Shown piece after piece: positions 33,967 through 45,986 of a DNA stretch of 64,000 bases. Source of the DNA: Tuctoria greenei (lineage: Eukaryota; Streptophyta; Magnoliopsida; Poales; Poaceae); NCBI GenBank assembly GCA_036927565.1, contig JAYESD010000007.1, positions 7,151,644 through 7,215,643 of the forward strand, in the 5' to 3' direction. The notes beneath the pieces are model-generated. The model had not been told where the DNA came from. It worked only from the letters and a program-made list of their open reading frames with translations, and did not search any database. The position numbers and the translations under genes are program-made. How positions within the stretch are numbered: position 1 is the first letter of the stretch; every line of letters starts with the position of its first letter.

Positions 33967-36162
33967 ATGGTGAACTCCGCGGCTGGATCATCTAATGGCC
34001 AACCTGCTGTTCAAGCTGTTGAGGGCAATCCCTCCAACAGGCAACCACCAGCAGGAGCCACTCTCCCACCACCACCGTCTTCTCCGGCGAATCGTGCTAC
34101 ACAACGCGATGGTGCTCCGGCGTCACTGACTGCGTCAGCAAGTCATGACAACCCAGAACATGCGCTCCATGCAGCGCGTGCTCTTCTCCAATGACCACCA
34201 CCTCCGGACGCATCTCGAGATGCAATGGAGCAGTGGAGGGCCGATGTGGAGCATTTGGTCGCAGCAGCGGCCGAACGCCTCAACAACCAAGGACCTCCTC
34301 CTTCCGGACGAGCCCAGTCGCAGCGGCGGACTTTGTCTGGAAGACTTGGTCCGCACGTCTCCAACAATAGGAGACGTTCTGCGTCACAGCAGGTGACATC
34401 GTTGCCCTCCGGGGCACAACGTACCCATACGGTATCTAGGCTTTCAACTCATGACCTCCGGGCGGAGTTGGATCGCCGATACCACCAACAGGATGGCCGT
34501 GTCCACATCGAGCGTGCTCGTGAAAGACGGGAAGCTCAGGACCTTTCTACTCTGGAAGGAGTAGGAGGAGGCTGTTCACCCCTAGCCATGCACCTGCGCA
34601 TGGTTAGATGGCCACAGAAGTTCCGGCCACACCTGCCGGAAAAATTCGACGGGACTGTCAATCCCGCTGAATTCCTTCAGATATACTCCACTGCAATCTT
34701 GGCAGCTGGAGGAAACGAGGCTGTAATGGCCAACTACTTTCCAGTGGCCTTAACCGGGACTGCCAGGTCCTGGTTTATGAGCCTTCCACCCAACTCTATC
34801 AACAGTTGAGAAGAGTTGTGCCGTCAGTTCACTGCCAACTTCGGGAGTTCATATACCCGACCAGGCACTGAACTGGATCTTTTTGCGGTTGTGCAAAAAG
34901 GGGGAGAATCTTTGTGGTCCTTCATCCAGAGGTTCTCTCAGGTACGCAACACAATCCCTTCTATCTCAAGCGCTTCTATCATCGTGGCATTCAGACAGGG
35001 CGTACGGGACAAGAAGATGTTGGAGAAGCTGGCGATCAAAGAGATCACCAGCGTCACGGAACTCTTCAGCCTGGCAGACAAATGTGCCAGAGCTGCAGAG
35101 TGCCGTGAAATGCACTCCAAACCAGCCTCGGAGGACCACAAGAAATCCTCTAAAGAAGAAGTTGCTACCTCCGAGGGTGGCAAGAATAAAAAGAAGACCC
35201 ACGGCAAGAAGAAGCCGTCGGCCGGCGCATCCAACGTTGCAGCTACTGCAACTCCTGGTGGCCGGGGGCCACGCCCCGAGAAGCGACCTCGACCGTCTCC
35301 CGAAGATGGTGGCAAACCCAAAGTGTGGTGTCCCATTCACAAAACGGGCAGCCACAGTTTGGAAGATTGCCGGGAGGTCCAAAACCTTGCCGAGCGCTAC
35401 AGCAAGCGCCGGGAAGGATCTCCTTTCCGACAGAGGGAAGGAAAACAGAAGGTCGACGAAGCTCCGGCTGAAGAGGAGTTAGGGTTTCAGGATCCCAAAA
35501 AGGTCCTGAAAGCCGTCTACACCTCCGTCGACCACGACTCTGACGTCTCTGACAACGAGCGTCGGAAAACCATGACCACCATTTTTGGTGGGTCATGGGA
35601 CATCACCTCCCGTCGCGTCATTAAGACTATGCGGCGGGATATGGCCGCTGTAGCTCCTACAGCTAGACCGGAGCCACATCGAAAGTGGATGGACATATCC
35701 ATCACTTTTGATGCTTCGGACTGTCCTCGAAGCATGGTCGGAGCTGGACAGTTACCTTTGATGGTATCTCCTACCATTAATAACATCCAGCTCCATCATG
35801 TTATGGTGGACGGAGGTTCGGGGCTGAACCTCATAAGCTTTGAAGCTTTTACCAAGCTTCAGCTCCGACCTTCGGATCTCCAGCCCTCTCGACCTTTCTC
35901 CGGAGTAGGTCCGGGGGCCATTACTCCACTCGGAGCTATGACTCTCCCCATTACCTTCGGGACACGGGAGAAGTATCGCACCGAGAAGTTGGTCTTCGAC
36001 GTCGCTCAGATCAACTTACCATTCAACACCATCTTGGGTAGACCTGCCTTATACAAATTTATGGCAGCTGCTCATTATGGATACTTGGTGTTGAAGATGC
36101 CAACACCAGTAGGCGTTCTCCGGATCTGCGGAGATCGCACCGCCGGGGTAACTGCTCTGTAG
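33967..36162 (+). pseudogene. Tat gag-protease of element A
   Basis: The start ATG at 33967 lies 40 bases after the LTR. One frame runs to 36162, broken by TGA at 34192-34194 and TGA at 34807-34809. Seen: a proline-rich N-terminus, an Arg-rich middle, the gag core (LPEKFDGTVNPAEF, ANYFPVALTGTARSWF, about 34630-34800; then CRQFTANF and DLFAVVQKGGESLWSFIQRF), a Lys-rich segment, a knuckle-like CPIHKTGSHSLEDC (35329-35370), and an aspartic protease with VDGGSGLNLIS (about 35806) and ILGRPALYKFMA. Gag forms particles and the protease matures them. Both TGAs fit single-base changes. The frame stops with TAG at 36160-36162 just before RT. Confidence 0.93.
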
Positions 36163-39100
36163 GAGCTCCATGCATTAACCACGGCGCAAGAGGAGGAATC
36201 CAGACAGGAGCAAGCTCCAAAACCCCCGAGCATTCGTCAACGGGGCTCAACCTCTGCACCACGTGTGCAGCCAAGCGGCGACACCGACATTCCCGTCAAG
36301 GTCGTCCAAATTGGTTCCGATGCTGCTCAAACCACCCGCATATCGGGAGGGTTGAACGACAAAATAGGAACTCGCGCTCATCACTTTCCTCCGGGCTAAT
36401 GTTGACGTGTTTGCCTGGCAACCGTCACAAATGCCTGGGATCCCTAGGGAAGTGATTGAGCACAATCTGAAGATTTACCCCGATGCTTGGCCTGTTCATC
36501 AGAAGCCTCGGAAGTAATCCGTAGAGCGACAGAACTTCATCCGACAAGAAGTGAAGAAGTTGCTCGAAGCCGGATTCATCCGAGAAGTCTTCCATCCAAA
36601 ATGGCTGGCAAACCCAGTCGTTGTGCCCAAGGCCGGCGGGAAGCTTCGGATGTGCATCGACTACACCACACTGAATAAGGCATGTCCAAAAGATCCATTT
36701 CCACTACCTAGAATAGATCAGATAGTGGATTCCACCTCTGGGTGTGAGTTACTGTGTTTCCTAGACGCATATTCTGGGTATCATCAAATCAGGATGTCTA
36801 GGGAGGATGAAGAGCATACTTCCTTCATCATAGTAGATGGATTGTATTGTTACACGGCCATGCCATTTGGTCTCAAGAATGCAGCTTCAACTTTTGTACG
36901 AGCTATGTACAAAACTTTTGAAGAACTCATCAGAGATATAGTGGAAGTGTACGTCGATGACATCGTGGTCAAGGTCAAGAATAAGGAGTCCCTATTGGAC
37001 ACCTTGCAGGCTGTCTTCGACAAGCTGCGGGCCACCCGCACGAAGTTAAACCCAGACAAGTGTGTCTTCAAGGTTAGCTCCGGAAAACTTCTGGGGTTCC
37101 TGGTAAGTCACCGGGGCATAGAAGCTAATCCGGCGAAGATGAAAGCCATTGAAGAGATGCGGCCACCAACCCGCATCAAAGACATCCAAAAGTTAACTGG
37201 GTGTCTAGCTGCCCTCAGACGGTTCATATCAAGACTGGCGCAACGGGCGCTCCCCTTCTTCAAGTTGTTGAGGAAGTCTGGACCATTCCAATGGTACGAA
37301 GAAGCAGAGAAGGCATTCCAGGAGCTGAAACAGTTCCTCACTACCCTACCAATTCTGGTAGCTCCAAACCCTGGTGAGCCCTTGCTACTTTACATTTCAG
37401 CTACTGACGAGGTTGTCAGTATGGTTCTGGTGGCGGAGAGACCAGAACTATCCCATAATCAGGAATCCAGACCACTTCGGGAGGGTCTGGAGGTCCCTGA
37501 AAGTGAGTCTGGGTCCCTCCCAGACTCAAATCCACAAGAAGTCACTTCAGAAGACTCAGACCCCTCCGAGAGAGTCCAAGTCATTTCTGAAGAAGCTCCA
37601 GGTTCCTCCAGCCAGAACCCGGAGGTCCCTGAAGAGAATCTGGACTCCTCCGACAGGATCCGGATTGATAGAGAGGAAGCTCCGGACCCCCCCGGGAGGG
37701 TCCGGACCATTCAACGTCCGGTATACTTCATTAGTGAAGTATTACATGATGCCAAGACTCGATACCTAGAGGTGCATAAGCTGCTTTATGCAGTTCTTAT
37801 TGCCTCTAGGAAGCTCCGACACTACTTCCAAGCTCACAAAGTCTCGGTGGTGACCTCTTATCCACTTCGAGCGATCCTGCATAATCCCAATTCAACTGGG
37901 AATATTGCAAAGTGGGCAGCGGAATTGGCTGAATTCGATCTTGAATTTATTTCAAGACAAGCAATCAAGAGTCAAGCGTTGGCAGACTTCGTGGCGGAAT
38001 GGACTCCCTCTCCATCAAACTCTGGGGGCCCCAGCAAGCAGAAGACGGAACATCAAGTTCCAACCTTCACCGAGCCTCATTGGACTCTTTACTTCGATGG
38101 CTCCATGCAGAAGCAGGGGGTCGGTGCTGGAATCCTTCTCCTTGCACCGACTGGGGAGAAGGTGAAATACATGGTACACCTTGACTTCAAAGCAACCAAC
38201 AACATGGCGGAGTATGAAGCACTCATCTGCGGGCTAAAGGTGGCACTGTCATACGGTGTGAAGCAACTGCTGGTCAAAGGAGATTCACAGCTCATCATCA
38301 AGCAGGTGAAGGGTGAATGCTCCTGCAATAATCTCCAGCTAGCTGCTTACCTCCTTGAAGTCCAGAGGCTTCAGAAGGACTTTGAAGTCCTAGACCTCAA
38401 CCATGTTCAGCGTGCCCACAACGCTGAAGCTGACGAACTCTCGACCAAAGCGTCAATCGGAGCTCCAGCTCCTGACGGAATCTTTGTCCGGAGGTTGTCA
38501 AAACCCACAGTTCAGCCTGCCGAACTGAACGAAGGGGGCGAGATCAGCATCCCGAAGCTGACGGTCCCGATGGCCCTATTACCATGGCAGCCATCAAGGG
38601 TCGTAGGTGCTACCGGAAGCTCCAAGCAACCCAGCACGCAAGACTCAAATACTCAAGTCAGTTCCGATGCATGGATCTCGGAGATCCGGAACTACTTGAA
38701 AAACAACATCCTTCCTGACGATGATGTATCCGCTGACCGGGTAGTCAGATTGGCTAAAAGATACACACTGGTAGAAGGGTATCTCTACCGGCGCGGTGCC
38801 AACGGCATCCTAATGCGGTGCATCACAAGGGAAGAAGGCTGCGAGCTTCTCGCAGAAATCCATGGAGGCGAGTGTGGGAACCATGCATCTTCCCGCACAC
38901 TGGTCGGAAAAGCCTTCCGGCATGGCTTCTACTGGACTACAGCACTCCAGGATGCCACTGAGCTGGTAAAGAAATGCGAAGCATGCCAATTTCATGCAAG
39001 GCAAATTCATACACCCGCTCAGCCCTTACAAATGATACCTCCTACATGGCCCTTCGCTGTGTGGGGGATGGACATCTTGGGACCCTTCCCAAGAGCCGTC

Positions 39101-39907
39101 GGAGGTTACAAGTTCCTGTACGTCGCCATCGACAAGTTCACCAAGTGGCCGGAAGCAACTCCAGTTGTGACGATCAACAAGCAATCTGCTATCAACTTTC
39201 TGCAATCCATTGTAAGCAGATTCGGAGTCCCAAACAAGATCATCACTGATAATGGGACTCAATTCACAAGCTCCGCATTCCAAGGGTATTGCGAAGACCT
39301 CGGCATACAGGTTTGCTACGCTTCCGTAGCTCATCCCGCCAGCAATGGCCAAGCTGAGAGAGCAAATGCAGAAATCCTTAAAGGACTCAAAACGCGCACC
39401 TATGAGCGTTTGAAAAAGCACGGAGCCAATTGGATCGAAGAGCTTCCGCCCACTCTATGGGCCAACAGGACTTCTCCAAACCGGTCAACCGGAGAAACAC
39501 CCTTCTTTCTGGTGTACGGAGCTGAAGCAATCCTTCCTCCGGAAATCACCATGGGTTCGCTCCGAGTCCGGACCTTCGACGAAGCCGCGCAGGACCAGCT
39601 CCGACGTGAAGACCTAGACCTCCTCGAGGAGGGAAGGTGCCAAGCAGCTGTTCGGAATGCCAGATATCGCCAGGCTCTACGGTGTTATCACCAGCGGCAT
39701 GTACACAACTGACAGCTCGAGGAAGGCGATCTGGTGCTACGGAGAATACTATCCAGAGAAGGGCTAAACAAACTTCCCCCCAGATGGGAGGGGCCCTTCC
39801 GAGTGATCAAAGTATCCCGTCCCGGAAGCGTTCGCTTGGCTACTGAGGATGGGACACCTCTCCCAAATCCTTGGAACATCGAGCACCTCCGTAAGTTCTA
39901 CACTTAA
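36163..39907 (+). pseudogene. Tat pol of element A: RT, RNase H, second RNase H, integrase
   Basis: After a frameshift near 36366 and a TAA at 36515-36517, one frame is open for 1053 codons to 39712. Order: RT (KACPKDPFPLPRIDQ, AYSGYHQI, catalytic YVDD at 36950-36961), first RNase H (about 37290-37440), an acidic linker with PGRVR/SERVQ/SDRIR repeats (37456-37705), the connection region, second RNase H (LYFDGSMQKQG, NNMAEYEAL, GDSQLI; about 38088-38440), integrase zinc motif (HGGECGNH ... CEACQ), and core GMDILGPF, ITDNGTQF, NGQAERANAE with all three acidic residues. TGA at 39710-39712 interrupts; the GDLVLRR tail continues to 39907. Dual RNase H is typical of the Tat clade. Confidence 0.95.
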
Positions 39908-41167
39908 TTCCACGGAGGTGAGTCTTGAGTAACTTGAGATGTATGTTATAGAGTCATTGTACAGAGTCGGGTAGTTCTTCCGGGAGAGCAGCCGAACCTT
40001 TTCCGAAAGGTCTGTAAAGCTCAAGCAGCACTTGTTACAGTCCCCGGACTAAAAGCGTGGCTAACTACCCTGGGTCAAACGAGAAACCAAGCACACTTGG
40101 CCTGGTCCCGTACCCTAAGAATGTACTTGTTTCCCCTGTACCCCAGACCTATAATGAAAGACATCTTCATGTGAAATAGACTCCACGTGCATTCATTTTG
40201 TGCAGGCTCGATATTTTTATTTTTCTCTTTCTTGTCTATAACAGAAACGCGCAATTCTTAAGAAATTTTAGTTTGACCGGTTTATATACGACTCGAGCTG
40301 AATTGTCAGAACTCTTGGATTTAAATATCGTTTATGGCCAACTCGCCTGAAAGCCGCCAAGCCAATCTAGGGCCGGAGTGTGCTATCGACTTAGCCTGGT
40401 CAAGCACCCTAAGTACGCCACTCTACCTACACCCCGGCAGGCCAAAGTAAGGCGGGTCCATGGACAGTTGGATCTAAGAGAAAAGACAACGCTTCCAGTT
40501 GTATTTAAAATCGCGTTCAATTTAAAATTTACTTGAGAATCGTAAGCCGCGATGAAATTATAGACAAGGAACAAATTTTATCGTTTTTCTTGGCTTAAGT
40601 GTGCAGGAAAAACAAAATATACGTTGATGGAGAAAAGCCGGAGCTAACCAAGCTCCGACCCCCTCAAGGGGGTCTACCATCGGCGCTGAGTAAAAGATGG
40701 TGAGAAGACCCCGTACATGGAGTCCGTTGCCAACTTACCAAGTGATGCTCAAGGTCATTGCCGAAGCTACTAAGCTCCGACACCTTGGAGTACTAACTAT
40801 CGACGCTCTACGTGTTGATAGAAGCTATTGCCGGAGCTACTAACCTCCAGCGATGGACAGTACCGGATCTTCTAAGCTCCGACAACTTCAGGGGACCTTC
40901 ACTATCAAAGACTTCGGAACCAAATTCTACAAGTTCGAAGCAAATTCGTCTTCAACAAAACTCAGTATCCTTTTGGTACATGTTCACAATCAAATTGTGT
41001 ACATCTACCAGGGGGCCAAGAGAAGATAAAGATGTTGAAGACAAAAAATGAAATTCGCAAAAATTTGGGGATGTCATTTATCTGGAGACAGGAGATTACA
41101 TCTGGAGACAAGGGAGTACAAAATTGAGGAAGAAGAGAAAATACAAGCGGGAGCTAAAGAGATGATC
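39908..41167. other. Spacer between pol and antisense gene of element A
   Basis: I see no coding. At 40630-40900 there are repeated inverted motifs of the GGAGCTAACCAAGCTCC / GCCGGAGCTACTAAC kind and a CCCCCTCAAGGGGG hairpin (about 40659-40672). Blocks resemble the same spacer in C (4735-5800). Confidence 0.6.
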
Positions 41168-44100
41168 CTAGACCCTATGGAAGAACTCGGCGACCTTCTG
41201 GGCGACCTCCAATACGCTGGCTCGGGTAGCTTCGCCTTCTCCTTCGACGGGGCCTTCAAGCACCGGGTCCAGAGGAAATTGAGGGTTCCGGCTGGTGTAG
41301 CACGTCAATACGTACTCTGTGACGTTCCTCGCCAGGGATTGCCCCTCAACCTCCAGTTGGTCCGCGATGACGTCGCCCACCTTGGAGAGCTTGCTGCCTG
41401 CTGCGCTCAACGCTTGCAGCGCGAGGTCCGGCTCCGGCTCCGGATCATCCGGGCGCACGGGGCTGAAACCCATCGGCGTCAGCGCATCGTTGGCCTTACC
41501 CAGGAACTCCCAAATCTGCAGGGAGTCCACTGTCCTCAGGCTCTTCACTTCTTCCAAGGATCTCTTGGCCGCCGTCAGTTCGGAATTCTCACGGGCGAGG
41601 CGCTCAACTTCTTTGGCATTTTGCTGAATCTTTGCAGCAACCCGCCTCTCAAGTCTTCCGAGCTACTCCTCCCGGAGGTGGATCTTGTTCCGACGGTCGA
41701 CCAGGTCTTTCTCCCTAGCCTCCACTTTCTTCTCTCGGGCAACAAGGGAACACTCATATTCGTAGAGTTCCTGCCCTCGCACCCAGGTCTTCTCCTCTTC
41801 CTCGAGGCAGCGCTCTTCCAACTTCTTAGTGCGCTCCTCGAGACCCTTGTCCGCCAGAGCTGTTTTCTCGGCGAGCTCCTCTTCCCTCCTCAGGATGTCA
41901 TCCCGCAGCTCCAGGAGTTTTTGCTCTTCGTCTTCGAGCCGTCTCTCCCTCCCTTTGAGTGCCTCTCGGCGCTTGATGAGAGCTGCGTTGATGGCTTCAA
42001 GCTGCTCGAACCGAGCATTGGCCGCGTCATTGGCAGCCTTGGCCTGATCATGGAACTCCCGAGAATGAGCGTCGAGGGCATGGGTCATGTTCTCCCTCTC
42101 ATCCAGCAGCTTCTCCCAACACTCCAGGCGGATCTTCTCCCGCTTGATGCACTCCTTGTCATCCGCATGCCTCGACTGCGCCAGCTTAGTCTCGAAGTGG
42201 AGCCGATTACGCCACCGCCTAAGGGTTTGGCGCTCCTCTTCAAGAGCTTTGCAGTCGTGGAAGAAGGCCAGTTGGACCTGACGTAGACTGGAGCAGGCGT
42301 TGTCGATAGACATCGACAGTGGGATGGGCTCCGGACCTGCTGGGGTCTCCTCCGCTGGTTCCAGCGGGTCTTCACGTACAAAAATTGGGTCCCACTCTAC
42401 GAGAGCGGAACCCTGAGCTTCCAAAGCGTGAGGGCCTTCCTCCGGGATGGCCTCAGTCGCCATCGAAGAAGGCCCCGCCGCCAAGTCTTCATTCGCCCCC
42501 TCAGGCAGGGGGCCGGCGACTTCGTTTAGGCACTCTAGCTCTGCCACAGGTACCATTGATGTCGTCGCCCTCGGAGCAGGAGCTATTGTTGGCTCCGATC
42601 AGGGCACCTCTTCTGAGGGAGACCCGAGCTCCCTCGCCTCTTCAACCGCCGGCTCTGCGACCGGCGCTCCAACAACAACCGGCTCAGCGACCGGTGCATC
42701 GGAGGTAACCGACTCAACTGTCGGAACTACCTCGACTTCCGGCTCGCACGCCGGAGCTTCAATCACCTCCGGTTCAATCGCCGGGGCTTCAACGAGTTCC
42801 GGCTCTAAGACCGGGACTATCACTTCTTCCGACTCTACAGCCGGAGCTTCCATTACTGCAGCACAAGGACCCGGAGCTTCAATCTCCGAGACAAGTGCCG
42901 CCGGCATGTCTTCACTCCTGTGGTCCGGCGCTACCACGGGAAGTTCTGGGGACGAGTCAAGGTCCATGACCACGACAGCCGGCGCCGGAGCTGTCGCAGC
43001 CTCAGCCACCATTTGGGGCGGAGCCGGGACAGGAGCGGAAGCTCCCACGGCCTCAGAAACCGTGGCCGAGGGTGGAGCTTCACCCCCTTTCTTAGGGACA
43101 CTGCAGAGGATGGATAAAGAGAATTAACAAACAATCACTACAACTAAAAAGTTAACCAGGGTAAACATCAAAAATTACCTTGGAAGGCTCCCGCACCAGC
43201 TTGCGCGGAACCTTTTTCCCGGACGTTCCGGGCTGGCCAGAGTCGGCGTAGGAGTTCTAGGAGGCCCCCCAGAACTCGCTGCAGCCACGGGAGATTCCCG
43301 AGTTGAGGCTCTCCTCGATCGGGAGGAACCCCTGGACCTGGAGACTCCAACCGCCCCGGGGGCCGGAGCCGTACACCCGGAGCTAGCACCACCGGAGGGC
43401 TCTACCACGGAGACGGAAGCGCTTCGGGAGGATCCCACTGCAGGAACAGTCTCGTTCCGGGAGGACCCCACCACGGGGACAGTTGCCACGACACCAGAAG
43501 ATCTTCCCCCTTGTGGAGAAGGAGCCAAGGTAGAAGCAGCGGGCATGACGGACCTTCCGTCGACATGCCGTAGCTTCCTCTTCCGACTCTCCGGCTCCTC
43601 CGCCAGCTCCTTGCCCTTGCCGATGACTTCAACCCTCGGCTGTGGAGCAGGGACTGAGCCATCTTCGGGCACCCCAGGGATCGCCACACGGGTGGTTGGT
43701 CTCCTCTCGACGACGCCAAGGTCATCAAGCGCAGGCATCTTCCGCCGGAGCTCTCTGCTGAACTCCACTTCCACGTTCAGAGGGAGAAAGGCCGGCGGCG
43801 GAGTCAAGTAATCTCTGTCGACGTCGATGCCGTGCTGGAATTTCTTGAGGTGGAACTCCAGGGTCTTCCCCACCATGTCAGACTTCAACCCGGTTTCAAC
43901 CCGGTCCTCATCCATCACGCTGTTGAGGGCCCAGGCGAGCTTCTCCCTCCTCTTCAGCGGCGCCCACCTGTTTGTCAGGAAGTTGCAGAACACCGCCTGG
44001 GGAGTCAATCCTCCCTCCACACATCGGCGGATCCTGGTCAGGACAGGGTCGAAAACTTCCGCCAGCACCGGGACTTCACTCCATATCGACGTGTCGATGC

Positions 44101-44629
44101 CGGGCAGACTGTCTGGCAGTTCCAACCGCTCATGCTCTTCCACCCTGACAACAATCCAATCTTTCTTCCAGTCATCCCACTTCCCGGAAGGGAACGACCG
44201 GAGGTACTTGAACGGGCACTTCTTGCACTTCACGAAATAGTAGAAGCCAAGATACTCGTTGCTCCGGCCGGTGGTGTGAACGGTGAAGAAGGTTCGGAAG
44301 AGCTCGACGCAGGGGGGGATGCCCACCCACATCTCACAGAAGTGGACAAAGATGGACACAAGGAGAATGGAGTGAGGACCAAGGTGGTATAGCTGCAGAC
44401 CATAGAAGTCTAGCAGCATCAAGAAGAAAGAAGAAAATGGTGGGATCAGTCCCACCATGGCGTACGAAGAAAAGTACACCATCTCGCCAGCGCGCTCCTT
44501 CTCAAAGGGGAGCTCTCCGCCGGCGCGAACCGAGCGGCTGAAGAAGTCCGAGGACCACCCCATAAGGGCCCGTACCTTCTTCAAATCGTTGTCGGTCTTC
44601 AGGCGACTCTCGCGCAGACCCAACTCCAT
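41168..44629 (-). pseudogene. Antisense spliced gene of Tat element A (Transposase_28-like)
   Basis: The start is the ATG at 44629 (MELGL). The frame can be opened further upstream only with a TTG. Exon 1 (44629-43179) encodes a domain resembling the 'putative gypsy type transposon' family (SSYAMVGLIPPF, LDFYGLQLYHLGPHSILL, VHFCEMWVGIPP, ELFRTFFTVH; about residues 54-130), then a Lys/Arg stretch and a Ser/Ala/Pro-rich tail. The intron is 43178-43101. Exon 2 continues in frame across the splice: a Val/Pro/Glu/Ala-rich repeat region, a long charged coiled coil (about 42330-41665), and a conserved C-terminus ending FFHRV. Two stops, TGA at 42596-42598 and TAG at 41661-41663, lie in the same frame; C has different breaks. 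Extra ORFs in this position are known in Tat elements. The role is unknown. Confidence 0.9.
43101..43178 (-). other. Intron of the antisense gene (element A)
   Basis: Donor CCAAG|GTAATT and acceptor CCTCTGCAG|TG on minus enclose 78 bp. Joining gives codon AG|T and keeps the exon 2 frame open for more than 160 codons. Without splicing a stop follows three bases into the intron. Confidence 0.82.
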
Positions 44630-45161
44630 CGCAGCACAGCTAGGCAAGAGAGGAAGAGCAAAGTACGAGTCGGGAGTTTGAGAGCAAGATCAGATGGGAG
44701 GCGTAAAGAACTCCCGACGGTACGCCCTTTCCTTCTTAAGTAAGCCCTCGCAACGCTTGGATGGAAACCGCAGGGGAGTCGAAAATACTACTCAAGAGTT
44801 CAATTCAGCCGATGACAAGAGGGCCCGGGACCACCCCGACGATCAAGTCGAGGTTCTCACCCAGGCGAACGGTTGTCATCACGAGGCAGGAAACCCAAAG
44901 GCAGCGGCCTGACAAGGCGCGCGGAACCGATACGGTTTTCGTATCGGAAACCGGCAACCTTCAATTGCGTGAGATCCGCACGCCAAAGATCTTATATGCC
45001 TCCTGAGGTGTGCCACGCGTCGGGATTTAACTGTAAAATCCTGTCAACGGCACCTTCGAAGACCTTTGAAGACCCAGTTCAAGAGTCACAAAGGTGGACC
45101 CACCTCCGATGGAACGACTTCACCCCGGTGACCTTCCTCGGAGGTAGGTCCAGGGGGCCAC
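44630..45161. other. Leader of antisense gene, candidate promoter block and polypurine tract (A)
   Basis: No sense coding is seen. The block CTTTCCTTCTTAAGTAAGCC at 44727-44746, 98 bp upstream of the antisense ATG, is identical in C (9345-9364). No canonical TATA is evident. A purine-rich AGGTCCAGGGGGCCAC (45146-45161) borders the 3' LTR. Confidence 0.5.
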
Positions 45162-45986
45162 TGTCGGTACCCTAAAAACCGTACACCCCCTGAGATTACA
45201 AAGATCTCAGGGGAAGGACGACTACTCGAGTTGAATACCCTCGGAGGCCCACTTGTCAGACATGACCGGACCAGCTTTTCCAACATGGTTAGTCCCTAGG
45301 TCGCCACGTGTACTACCGAACCGGAACTACCGCCCACAAGGGGGAAGCACCAGACTGAGTACCGAAACGACACCTCCGGACCTAACCCCTGACCGAGAGA
45401 AGCTCCGGACCTGACACGTGTCAAGTAGCCCCGGAGCTTCCTGCTTCCCGCAGCAAGCTCCGGAGCTGCCACATGTCTAAACATCGGAGCAAGCCGCCTC
45501 AAACCTCCGGGAGACCTTGTAACTGCTCCAGATCTTCAAAGGAGAGCCAAGGGTTTCTAGACCCGTTTAAATGTCATTAATGCCATATTAATGACACTTA
45601 AACGGACGATCTTAACGCCTGTAACGGCACTGTCGAAGCCCGTTACAGGCTCATTAACAACAATTAATCATGTATCAATACTAGTAACTGCCAGGGCCAC
45701 ATGTCGGGCCAGGTAGCTTGTAACGGCCTGTCTTTGTACTATAAAAGGACAGGCCGACGATACACAGAAGGAGACAGACGGTAGATCATACGTGATAAGC
45801 CAATACAACATCAACATCCCCGTGGAGTAGGGTGTTACGCTCAAGCGGCCCGAACCACGTAAATCCTAGTGTCTCCAGTGTTAAACCGCAATTCACCTTC
45901 TTGAGTCTCCGCGCGCCCACACCGAACTACGAACTCCTTCGACACTTTAGCTGTGTCAGGAGATCTGCCGACTCCAACAGTCGACA
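45162..45986 (+). repeat. 3' LTR of A
   Basis: It is 825 bp and ends TCGACA, followed by the duplication ACTAC. The TATA box TATAAAAGG is at 45740-45748. It is almost identical to the 5' LTR. Confidence 0.96.

Larger units (their letters stand above)
33102..45986 (+). mobile_element. Ty3/gypsy Tat/Retand-type element A, structurally complete
   Basis: Two 825-bp LTRs (TGTCGGTACC...TCGACA), a perfect duplication ACTAC at both flanks (33097-33101, 45987-45991), a tRNA-Arg-like primer site, gag-protease, pol with two RNase H domains, a long minus-strand gene and a polypurine tract. Total 12,885 bp. It is the innermost element and by LTR similarity the youngest dated here. Stops make it non-autonomous as it stands. 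Confidence 0.96.

Noticed and set aside
41048..42286. 412-codon plus-strand open frame within element A
   Set aside because: It is the antisense shadow of the GC-rich coiled-coil exon; its translation is Leu/Pro/Ser-rich without domains.
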